Shown in pieces: positions 35,632 through 43,643 of a stretch of 64,000 nucleotides of DNA. A model generated the notes under the pieces. That model saw only the letters and a list, made by a program, of their open reading frames with translations. It searched no databases and was not told the DNA's origin. Numbering within the stretch: the stretch's first letter is position 1; each line of letters opens with the position of its first letter. Made by a program: the position numbers and the translations under genes. Source of the stretch: Tessaracoccus sp. MC1865 (lineage in GTDB: Bacteria; Actinomycetota; Actinomycetes; Propionibacteriales; Propionibacteriaceae); NCBI RefSeq assembly GCF_017815535.1, contig NZ_CP072596.1, positions 868,001 through 932,000 on the forward strand. The letters run 5' to 3'.

Positions 35632-35937
35632 ATGGCAACGCTGCTGCAGATCGATTTCCCCAGTGACGGCCCGTTCGGGGCGGAGATGTCCGACGCGTAC
35701 GCGGACCTCGCCACGAGCATCAGCCAGGAACCGGGGCTCCAGTGGAAGATCTGGACCGAGAACGCCACCGACCGCGCCGCGGGAGGCATCTACCTCTTCA
35801 ACGACGAAGACTCGGCCCGCGCCTACTGCGACATGCACACCAAGCGCTTGGAGAGCTTCGGCGTCACGGGCATCCGGGCGCGGTTCTTCGACGTCAATCC
35901 GGATCTCACCGAGATCACCCGCGGGCCCGTTGACTGA
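35632..35937 (+). CDS. YdhR-like putative monooxygenase (dimeric alpha/beta-barrel fold)
   Basis: Small protein of 101 residues that resembles the YdhR family. Typical blocks are LLQIDFP, QEPGLQWKIWTENATDRAAGGIYLFNDEDSARAYCDMHTKRLESFG and a C-terminal FFDVN. Members are suspected to act on aromatic compounds without cofactor, which is not well proven. A ribosome site GAAGGAA is 5 nt before the ATG. It has its own promoter region after the repeats and converges with the DUF427 gene. Confidence 0.85.
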   Translation: MATLLQIDFPSDGPFGAEMSDAYADLATSISQEPGLQWKIWTENATDRAAGGIYLFNDEDSARAYCDMHTKRLESFGVTGIRARFFDVNPDLTEITRGPVD

Positions 35938-36020
35938 CCTTCAATGACCGCTCGGGGGCTTCGAGTGGCGGATCTGATGGCGTAGTCGCCACCACATCCG
36001 CCGGTCGACGAGGCCGCGCC

Positions 36021-36542
36021 TCACCAGCCCATCGAGCCGGGGGTGCCCTTGAAGGGTCCGGCCACCGACGAGGTAATCCAGCCGCCATAGAAGCCGCCGG
36101 GCTGCGGAATGACGCGCTCGCCGTCGACGAAGACGCGCTCGCCGTCGACGAAGCAGGCGTCCATCGCTCCGGGATAGAGCGCGACGTGGTCGGCGAGCGC
36201 CGCGAATCCAGCGGTGGGTGTCGGATAGTACCAGGCGGCCGCCGACGCAGTCGTCTCTCCGCCGCGGACGTCGAGGTACTTGGCCGCGCCCTTCCACTCG
36301 CAGAACGAGCCCCCGGGTGCCGGCGTTAGGGCGCCCGGCACGAAGCCGGAGCGCGGCAGGTAGTGCGTCGGGGGATGGCTGGTTTCCAGCACCTGGAGTG
36401 ACTCGTTCCCGCGGAACACGATCTCTCCGCCGAGGATCACCTCGATCGGCAGCGAGCAGCGGCGCAGGGCGGGCGGCCGGGGGTAGTCCCACACGGACTC
36501 CTGGCCGAGGCCGACGGGGTCAGGTTTCGGGCGGTGCACCAT
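36021..36542 (-). CDS. DUF427 domain protein
   Basis: Conserved protein of 173 residues, function unknown. The DUF427 core is clear: VWDYPRPP, VILGGEIVFRGNESLQVLETSHPPTHYLP, FCEWKGAAKYLDV and AAWYYPTPTAGF. In the C-terminal part a 21-bp perfect tandem duplication (36111-36131 and 36132-36152) gives FVDGERV twice, adding seven residues to the usual ACFVDGERV. TACCGT is 6 nt before the ATG (leaderless type). It is divergent from the response regulator. Confidence 0.88.
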   Translation of the reverse strand: MVHRPKPDPVGLGQESVWDYPRPPALRRCSLPIEVILGGEIVFRGNESLQVLETSHPPTHYLPRSGFVPGALTPAPGGSFCEWKGAAKYLDVRGGETTASAAAWYYPTPTAGFAALADHVALYPGAMDACFVDGERVFVDGERVIPQPGGFYGGWITSSVAGPFKGTPGSMGW

Positions 36543-36593
36543 GGACCAACGGTACTGCCCCGCGGAAGCGGGCTGCCCCGGGTTCAGCGGTCC

Positions 36594-37262
36594 TTGCGCC
36601 CGAGCACGATCCTGATCATCGAGGACGAGGCACGCATCGCCTCGTTCGTCGCCAAGGGCCTCAAGGCCGCCGGCTTCACCACCCACACCACCGCCTCGGG
36701 AGTGGAGGGCGCGTCGCTGGCCATCCACGGCAACTTCGACCTGGTGATCCTCGACGTCGGCCTGCCGGACATCGACGGCTTCGAAGTCCTGGAACGGGTC
36801 CGCGGCCAGGGTGTGACCGTTCCCGTCATCATGCTCACCGCCCGAGCCTCGGTGACGGACCGCGTCACCGGCCTCGAGGGTGGCGCTGACGACTACATGC
36901 CCAAGCCGTTCAGCTTCGAGGAACTCCTGGCCCGCATCCGCCTCCGGCTCCGCAAGGAGTCCCTCGCCGACGCGTCGGCCACCGAGCTCTCGCACAACGG
37001 CCTGAAGTTGGACCTGCGCACCCGCCAGGCCGAGGTGGACGGCCGGTCCGTGGACCTCTCGGCCCGTGAGTTCACGCTCGCCTCCACCTTCCTGCAGAAC
37101 GCCGGACAGGTGTTGAGCCGCGAGCAGTTGCTGAGCAACGTCTGGGGCTACGACTTCGACCCGGGTTCCAACGTCGTCGACGTCTACGTCCGGTACCTGC
37201 GCACGAAGCTGGGCAAGGAACGCTTCGAGACGGTCCGCGGGATGGGCTACCGCCTGGTCTGA
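36594..37262 (+). CDS. OmpR-family response regulator
   Basis: Two-component DNA-binding regulator, about 222 residues. Receiver: acidic pair IIEDEA, phospho-acceptor Asp54 in VILDVGLPD, MLTARAS, and Lys in MPKPFSF. The C-terminal winged helix has REFTLASTFLQNAGQVLSREQLLSNVWGYDFDPGSNVVDVYVRYLRTK. The start is uncertain: TTG at 36594 (LRPSTILIIED) fits homologue length, while an in-frame GTG at 36534 would add 20 unusual residues. Its cognate kinase is probably the one at 38061, now about 800 bp away beyond repeats and a gene fragment. Confidence 0.88.
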   Translation: MRPSTILIIEDEARIASFVAKGLKAAGFTTHTTASGVEGASLAIHGNFDLVILDVGLPDIDGFEVLERVRGQGVTVPVIMLTARASVTDRVTGLEGGADDYMPKPFSFEELLARIRLRLRKESLADASATELSHNGLKLDLRTRQAEVDGRSVDLSAREFTLASTFLQNAGQVLSREQLLSNVWGYDFDPGSNVVDVYVRYLRTKLGKERFETVRGMGYRLV

Positions 37263-37316
37263 GGGTCGCGCGGCTGGCTAGACCAGCCACCACCGACCAG
37301 CCCACTGAGCGGGGAA

Positions 37317-37357
37317 CGAGCCTCGAAGGGCCCTGACGGGACGCCCTTCGAGGCTCG
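37317..37357 (+). terminator. Long inverted repeat after the response regulator
   Basis: A perfect 15-bp inverted repeat (CGAGCCTCGAAGGGC, 11-nt loop) lies 55 bp downstream of the response regulator. There is no T run, so it may be a rho-independent-like terminator or a repeat element hairpin. Confidence 0.5.
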
Positions 37358-37366
37358 CTCGTGCTT

Positions 37367-37496
37367 GGGGAACCGTGCGCCTGGCAGACGGAGCCCCCGG
37401 TCCCTGCAACGACGGCGCCCGCCCGGGGAACCGTGCGCCTGGCAGACCGAGCCCCCGGTTCCTCTAACGACGGCGCCCGCCCGGGGAACCGTGCGC
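37367..37496. repeat. Tandem 58-bp repeat, 2.2 copies
   Basis: The unit starts GGGGAACCGTGCGCCTGGCA and occurs at 37367-37424 and 37425-37482 (a few differences), with a 14-bp partial third copy at 37483-37496. The partial copy runs straight into the ABC exporter fragment, so the repeat marks a junction. Confidence 0.85.
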
Positions 37497-37775
37497 GAGG
37501 CGACGTCGTCGCTGGACACCAAGGCCGAGCGGCAGGTGCAGGCCGGCCTGGAGGAACTGATGACCGGGCGGACCACCCTGATCATCGCGCACCGCCTGTC
37601 CACCATCGCCGGCGTGGACCGCATCGTCACCATCCGCGACGGCGCCATCGACGAGATCGGCTCCCCCGCCGAACTGGCCACCACCGGCGGCATCTACGCC
37701 GAACTCCTGGCGCTGCAGGGCTCCACGTCGAAGGCGGACCGCGCCAAGTTGCTGAACTGGGACATCACCCGCTGA
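37497..37775 (+). pseudogene. 3' fragment of an ABC exporter ATPase gene
   Basis: About 92 codons of the end of an ABC exporter (MsbA/multidrug type) remain: EATSSLDTKAERQV (from the Walker B/D-loop LDEATSSLD), GRTTLIIAHRLSTIAGVDRIV (H-loop), and a normal C-terminus ending NWDITR. Everything upstream, including Walker A, the signature and all membrane helices, is missing, and the break falls exactly at the 58-bp tandem repeat. It cannot make a working transporter. Confidence 0.88.
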
Positions 37776-37806
37776 AGCTGACTCGGGCGGTCCGGGAGAA
37801 CTGGAC

Positions 37807-37844
37807 AAGTGGTTCGGGGCCCGTTGTGGGGGCCAAAACCACTT
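37807..37844 (+). terminator. Hairpin after the ABC exporter fragment
   Basis: AAGTGGTT and AACCACTT (37807-37814/37837-37844) pair around an inner GGGGCCC/GGGCC stem, followed by CTTG. It lies 31 bp after the fragment's stop and was probably the exporter's own terminator. Confidence 0.5.
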
Positions 37845-37956
37845 CTTGATGCGTTTCACCCGGGACGGGAGCCCAGCGACGGGGCCTTTGGCCTGATTAG
37901 GGCGCTCTCATCCAGGTCTCACGACGGGCTCAGCGGGGCCGGGTTGAATCGGACGC

Positions 37957-38061
37957 ATGTACATCCGGTTGCCCCGCGGCTGCGCCCGTCCCCGTGCGCG
38001 CTGCCCCCACGCCGCTGAAATCCTCGACGTCGGTCCCGCCCGGGCCATGACGGGACTCTGA
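37957..38061 (+). CDS. Possible 34-residue leader peptide of the histidine kinase
   Basis: An ATG 7 nt after TTGAAT opens a short Arg/Cys-rich frame (MYIRLPRGCARPRARCPHAA...) whose TGA overlaps the kinase ATG as TGATG. It may be an upstream frame coupled to the kinase or simply part of its leader; composition alone does not support a protein. Confidence 0.25.
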   Translation: MYIRLPRGCARPRARCPHAAEILDVGPARAMTGL

Positions 38062-39626
38062 TGGGCAACAATGGGGCCGTGACCACCAGCGAGACGACGG
38101 CGAAGCCGCGCCGCGCGACGACGATCCGCCAACGGATCTCACTCGCGCTGGTGCTGCTGGTCATGTTTGCGCTCGCGGTGACCGGAACGCTCGTCTACTT
38201 CCTCGAGTCCAACGCCATCGAACGGCGCGTCGTCACGGAACTCGACGGCAACCAGGGTGAGTTCGCGGTCCTGGCCACGGAGGGGGTGGATCCGGACACC
38301 GGGCAGCCGTTCGCCGGTCCGTCACGCCTGCTGGAGGTCTACCTCACCCGTTCGGTCCTCAACGCAAACGAGGGCGAGGTCGGCTTCATCGACGGCCGCC
38401 TCCACTGGCAGTCCGCGGACAACGCCACCTTCGTCCCCGAGAGCGACGAGGAGCTGATGGCACACATCGCACCGCTGACCACGCTCGACGTCGTCTCCAG
38501 CGGGGCCATCACCACCTCCATGCACGAGTACCGGTACATGGTCACCCCGGTGCACTTCCCCACCGCCAGCGGTGCCCTGGTCCAGGTGCATGACTACGAC
38601 GGCGCCCGCGAGGAACTCCACCAGACCATTTTCGCGTTCATCCTCGTTGCCATCGGAGCGACGCTGGCCGTGGCCGCAGTGTCCTGGCTGCTCGTCAGCA
38701 GGCTCCTCAGACCCGTCGAGGAACTCCGTGAGGCCGCCGAGAGCATCGGTGAGAACGACCTCACCACGCGCGTCCCGGAACGCGGCAACGACGATCTGAC
38801 AAGGCTTTCGGTCAGCATCAACCACATGCTGGACCGGCTCGAGACCTCCGTCGAGGGCCAGCGCCGACTGCTCGACGACGTCGGCCACGAGCTGCGCACC
38901 CCCCTCACCATCGTGCGCGGCCACTTGGAGCTGATGGACATCGACGATCCCTACGACATCCAAGAGACCCGCGAACTGGCACTGGACGAACTCGACCGGA
39001 TGGGTGGCCTGGTGGGTGACCTCCTGACGCTGGCAAAGTCCCAGCAGAGCGATTTCGTGAAGCCGGAGTGGTTCTCGCTGGCCACGCTAACGGACCAGGT
39101 GCTCGAGCGTTCCCGCGGCCTGGGGGATCGCAGTTGGCGGCTGCGCAGCATCGAGTCCGCCGACGCCTGGCTCGATCCCGACCGGATCACGCAGGCCTGG
39201 CTGCAGTTGGTGGCCAACGCCGTCAAGTACTCCGAACCCGAATCCGCCATCACCCTGGCCTCCGAGCTGGTGCGCGGGGAGGTCCACCTCAGCGTCGAGG
39301 ACCGCGGCATCGGGATCCACGAAGCCGATATCGAGAAGATCCGCACCCGCTTCGGCCGCGGTCGTGGGGTCTCGGAGAAGGCCGGCGCAGGTCTGGGCCT
39401 GTCCATTGTCGAAAGCATCGTCGAGGCGCACAAGGGACGCCTTAGCCGGAGCCGGAGCCGGAGCCGGAGCCCGAGCCTGCGCCCGAGCCCGAGCCCGAGC
39501 CGACACCGGCACCCTGGGTGCCCCCGGGTCGCAACAAGAAGAAGTAGCGACGCGCCTCAGGGCGCACCCCGCCCGTCCGTATCCCCACCCTCCGGCAGCC
39601 TGGTCGGGTGGGGGTGGATGAGTTGA
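38061..39626 (+). CDS. Sensor histidine kinase with foreign, repeat-derived C-terminus
   Basis: Membrane sensor, 521 residues as read. Transmembrane segments at about 25-47 and 190-212 enclose an extracytoplasmic sensor; HAMP follows (LLRPVEELREAAESI). The phospho-acceptor His276 is in LDDVGHELRTPLTIV, N box is LQLVANAVKYSEP, G1 EDRGIGI and G2 GAGLGLSIVESIVEAHKG. Right after HKGRLS the family sequence stops: a CGGAGC-type hexanucleotide repeat gives about 60 Arg/Ser/Pro-rich residues with no homology to kinases. The final strand of the ATPase domain is therefore missing. Starts at GTG 38079 or ATG 38061 are both possible. Partner of the response regulator at 36594. Confidence 0.82.
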   Translation: MGNNGAVTTSETTAKPRRATTIRQRISLALVLLVMFALAVTGTLVYFLESNAIERRVVTELDGNQGEFAVLATEGVDPDTGQPFAGPSRLLEVYLTRSVLNANEGEVGFIDGRLHWQSADNATFVPESDEELMAHIAPLTTLDVVSSGAITTSMHEYRYMVTPVHFPTASGALVQVHDYDGAREELHQTIFAFILVAIGATLAVAAVSWLLVSRLLRPVEELREAAESIGENDLTTRVPERGNDDLTRLSVSINHMLDRLETSVEGQRRLLDDVGHELRTPLTIVRGHLELMDIDDPYDIQETRELALDELDRMGGLVGDLLTLAKSQQSDFVKPEWFSLATLTDQVLERSRGLGDRSWRLRSIESADAWLDPDRITQAWLQLVANAVKYSEPESAITLASELVRGEVHLSVEDRGIGIHEADIEKIRTRFGRGRGVSEKAGAGLGLSIVESIVEAHKGRLSRSRSRSRSPSLRPSPSPSRHRHPGCPRVATRRSSDAPQGAPRPSVSPPSGSLVGWGWMS

Positions 39627-39642
39627 GCAAATGAGATGGGTC
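39623..39642 (+). repeat. Outer repeat, left of IS30 copy 2 (type beta)
   Basis: TTGAGCAAATGAGATGGGTC, identical to the complement of 26393-26412. It overlaps the last two codons and the stop of the shifted kinase frame. After it, a CGACACGCCG segment pairs with CGGCGTGTCG on the right side of copy 2 (40944-40953). Confidence 0.8.
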
Positions 39643-39669
39643 AACGCCACGACACGCCGGTGTAACAGT

Positions 39670-40945
39670 GGGCGGATTCAATCGGTGGGTGCAACACCAA
39701 CTAGTTTGGCCAGTTTCTCAGCAGGGGTCTCGTAATCCAAGCCCTTCCGGGGGCGGGTGTTGAGTTCGTACTCGGCCGCGGCGACTTCTGCGTCGGTGAC
39801 ACGGGTGAAGTCGGTGCCCTTGGGGAAGTACTGACGCTTGAGTCCGTTGCTGTTTTCGTTGGTGGGACGCTGCCACGGGGAGTGGGGATCACAGAAGTAC
39901 ACCTTGCAGGAGGTCTCGTCGGTGAATCGGTGATGGGCGGCCATCTCTACGCCCTGGTCCCAGGTCAACGAGCGCCACAGCGAAGCGGGTAACTCTCGGG
40001 CCATGATCGTGAGGATGTCGGTGACGGTGAAGGTGTCATGGACACAGACCCGCCGCATCATCGTGTACTTCGTGTGACGCTCATCGAGGGTGACCAGCGC
40101 GGAGCGTAGATCCGACCCGATGATCAGGTCACCTTCCCAGTGGCCTGGCACCCGCTTGTCGTCAGCCTCCTCGGGACGTTTCGCCAGGACCGCGTCCTCC
40201 CCGATCCAGCCCCGGGGTTTAGCAGGCAGCTTCGATCTCGGTCGACGTTTGCTGCGGCCCTGACGTAACGCCTTGTCAACCGTCAATTCGTGACGCAGTG
40301 ACCCGGCGGTCTGGATGTAGAGCGCCTGGTAGATCGTCTCGTGACTCACCCACATGTCCTCCCGGTCAGGGAATTCGAGTTTCAACCGGCCCGAGATCTG
40401 CTCGGGAGAAATCACGCCGCTTCAACCGCTCGACCACCTCAGCACGCACCGCGCTACCAGGGGCCAGTTTCCCAGGCTTCGGCCGTTTCCGGGCCTGGTC
40501 GGCACGTGTCTGCGCGGGACGCCACCGGTACTTACCCTCAACGGATCCGCGTTGACGCTCCCGCCACACCGTCGAACGGGCCACCCCCAACTCGGCAGCG
40601 ATCCACGTGTCACCACGTCCCTCGCTCAGCCGGATCGCGATCACCATCCGACCCGCCTGAGTCAGCCTGCCATTGCAATCGACCCAGTCCCCCTCGGGCA
40701 CCCGACGCGGCTCCCGCGCCGCCCGCGGCCGCAGCTCGGGCACACCCCCGAGCCGCCCATGCTGCAACTTCACACCCTCGAGTTTGGCCCACCTCCACAC
40801 CATCCCAGGCGAGATACCCAACCCCCGTGCGACTTCTCGCGCACTGAGCCCCTCAGCCAACCCGGCAAGGGCAACCCCACGCTTCTCCGCGACCGACACA
40901 ACACATCCCCTTCAGCTCTGTTGCACTCACCCCCTGAACTCGCGG
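39670..40945 (-). mobile_element. IS30-family insertion sequence, copy 2, uninterrupted
   Basis: A 1,276-bp copy in the same orientation as copy 1 and nearly identical to it over the shared length. Inverted repeats at its ends are as in copy 1. It shows the undisturbed target site (CTTCTCCGCG) used by the IS3 element in copy 1. It separates the broken histidine kinase from groES. Confidence 0.9.
39678..40899 (-). CDS. IS30-family transposase in two overlapping frames
   Basis: The N-terminal frame (GTG at 40899 to 40366, 177 residues, MSVAEKRGVALAGLAEGLSA) holds the helix-turn-helix parts; the C-terminal frame (40415 to 39678) holds the DDE core (HWEGDLIIG, TWDQGVEM, PTNENSNGLKRQ). Family members normally have one continuous gene. 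Joining RRDF(S) to PEQISGRLKLEFP needs a +1 shift at TTTCTCCCGAG. The same shift is in copy 1, so it is either an old mutation that was copied or a real frameshift site. Confidence 0.85.
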
Positions 40946-40958
40946 CGTGTCGCGGCCA

Positions 40959-40979
40959 TGACCCCATCCAATTGCTCAC
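40959..40979 (-). repeat. Outer repeat, right of IS30 copy 2 (type alpha)
   Basis: On the minus strand it reads GTGAGCAATTGGATGGGGTC, one mismatch from the repeat at 23721-23740. It pairs imperfectly with the beta repeat at 39623 to bracket copy 2. Confidence 0.75.
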
Positions 40980-41046
40980 GGGGGCCCCAAGCTCAGGCGG
41001 AGTCCGCGCCGAGGTTCCGCGAGGGGGTGTGCCGGGCACATCGGTC

Positions 41047-41119
41047 TTGGCACTCGGCTTGATTGAGTGCTAAAGCCGCGATAGTTTGGGGACTGGCACT
41101 CGACACCCTCGGGTGCTAA
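41047..41119 (+). promoter_or_regulatory. groES-groEL promoter with two CIRCE (HrcA) operators
   Basis: CIRCE 1 is TTGGCACTC-N9-GAGTGCTAA (41047-41073) and CIRCE 2 is CTGGCACTC-N9-GGGTGCTAA (41093-41119), each close to the consensus TTAGCACTC-N9-GAGTGCTAA. A promoter TTGATT (41059-41064), 17 bp, TAGTTT (41082-41087) is embedded, so HrcA on site 1 would block the -35 and on site 2 the transcription start. hrcA is not in the window. Confidence 0.92.
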
Positions 41120-41211
41120 CTGCCTAGGCGGCACCGCGACGACGCCCGGGTCCAACAGAAGAAGACATCTCAGCCGGTTTCGGCCGGAAGACACAAAGGA
41201 AGGTGTTTGAC

Positions 41212-41508
41212 GTGGCAACCACGATCAAGCCTCTCGAGGACCGCATTCTGATCCAGCCCCTCGAGGCCACCCAGCAGACCCAGTCGGGCCTCTTCATCCC
41301 CGACACCGCCAAGGAAAAGCCCCAGGAGGGCAAGGTCATCGCCACCGGCCCCGGCCGCATCGACGACAAGGGCAACCGCATCCCCCTCGATGTCGCTGAG
41401 GGCGACGTCGTCATCTTCTCGAAGTACGGCGGCACCGAGGTCAAGTACGACGGCAACGAATACCTCCTGCTCAACGCGCGGGACATCCTCGCCGTCGTCT
41501 CCAAGTAA
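41212..41508 (+). CDS. groS: Co-chaperonin GroES
   Basis: Ten-kilodalton lid of the GroEL chaperonin, 98 residues, normal length. It starts [26 protein letters not shown] and carries the mobile loop, [10 protein letters not shown], and [16 protein letters not shown] near the end. I take the GTG at 41212, with AAAGGAAGG 9 nt upstream; an alternative three codons earlier is less like homologues. A long leader (about 115 nt) carries the second CIRCE. It is followed 15 nt later by groEL. Confidence 0.96.
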   Translation: MATTIKPLEDRILIQPLEATQQTQSGLFIPDTAKEKPQEGKVIATGPGRIDDKGNRIPLDVAEGDVVIFSKYGGTEVKYDGNEYLLLNARDILAVVSK

Positions 41509-43110
<1,602 letters not shown>

Positions 43111-43128
43111 TCTGACATCAGTCGCTGC

Positions 43129-43161
43129 AAGGCCCCGCCCGGTTCGCCCGGGCGGGGCCTT
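43129..43161 (+). terminator. Intrinsic terminator after groEL
   Basis: Perfect 14-bp stem AAGGCCCCGCCCGG with its complement around a 5-nt loop TTCGC, followed by CTGC; starts 18 nt after the groEL stop. Confidence 0.85.
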
Positions 43162-43238
43162 CTGCATTGCGCGGGCGTTGAGCTGGCCAGCTGCCGGCGC
43201 CGGCGATAGCCTGGTCCCCGACCTGGGAGGGCGGCGAA

Positions 43239-43643
43239 GTGGGCAAGCGGATCACTGTGGTTGGCGCGGTTTCGGTGCGGGACGGACGCATTCTGGCGGC
43301 CCGCCGGAGCGACTCCATGTCACTGCCCGGGCTCTGGGAGTTCCCCGGTGGGAAGATCGAGCCCGGCGAGACGCCGCAGGAGACGCTGCGCCGCGAGATC
43401 GACGAGGAGCTGGGCTGCACCGTCGAGGTGGGCGACTTCCTCACCCGCACCGAATACCACTACACGTTCGGGCTCGTGGACCTGAGCACCTACTGGTGCC
43501 GGATCGTCGACGGTGAACCTGCGCCGACTGAGCACTCCGAGCTGCGCTGGGTGGACGCCCATGAGCTGACGGAGCTGGAGTGGGCACCGGCTGACGTCCC
43601 GGCCGTCGAACTGATCTTCGCGGCCCGCGGGCAATGGAGCTGA
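43239..43643 (+). CDS. MutT-type Nudix hydrolase
   Basis: Probable 8-oxo-dGTP pyrophosphohydrolase of 134 residues. The Nudix box follows LWEFPGGKIEPGETPQETLR and REIDEELG, all key residues present; the N-terminus ITVVGAVSVRDGRILAARR and the C-terminal ELRWVDAHELTELEWAPADVP are MutT-like. Start GTG at 43239 with GGGAGG upstream and a TAGCCT hexamer at 43207. The end overlaps the helicase gene by 10 nt, so translation of the two is likely coupled. Confidence 0.9.
   Translation: MGKRITVVGAVSVRDGRILAARRSDSMSLPGLWEFPGGKIEPGETPQETLRREIDEELGCTVEVGDFLTRTEYHYTFGLVDLSTYWCRIVDGEPAPTEHSELRWVDAHELTELEWAPADVPAVELIFAARGQWS

Noticed and set aside
37367-37496. Tandem 58-bp repeat as a CRISPR array
   Set aside because: The copies adjoin without spacers and there are no cas genes.
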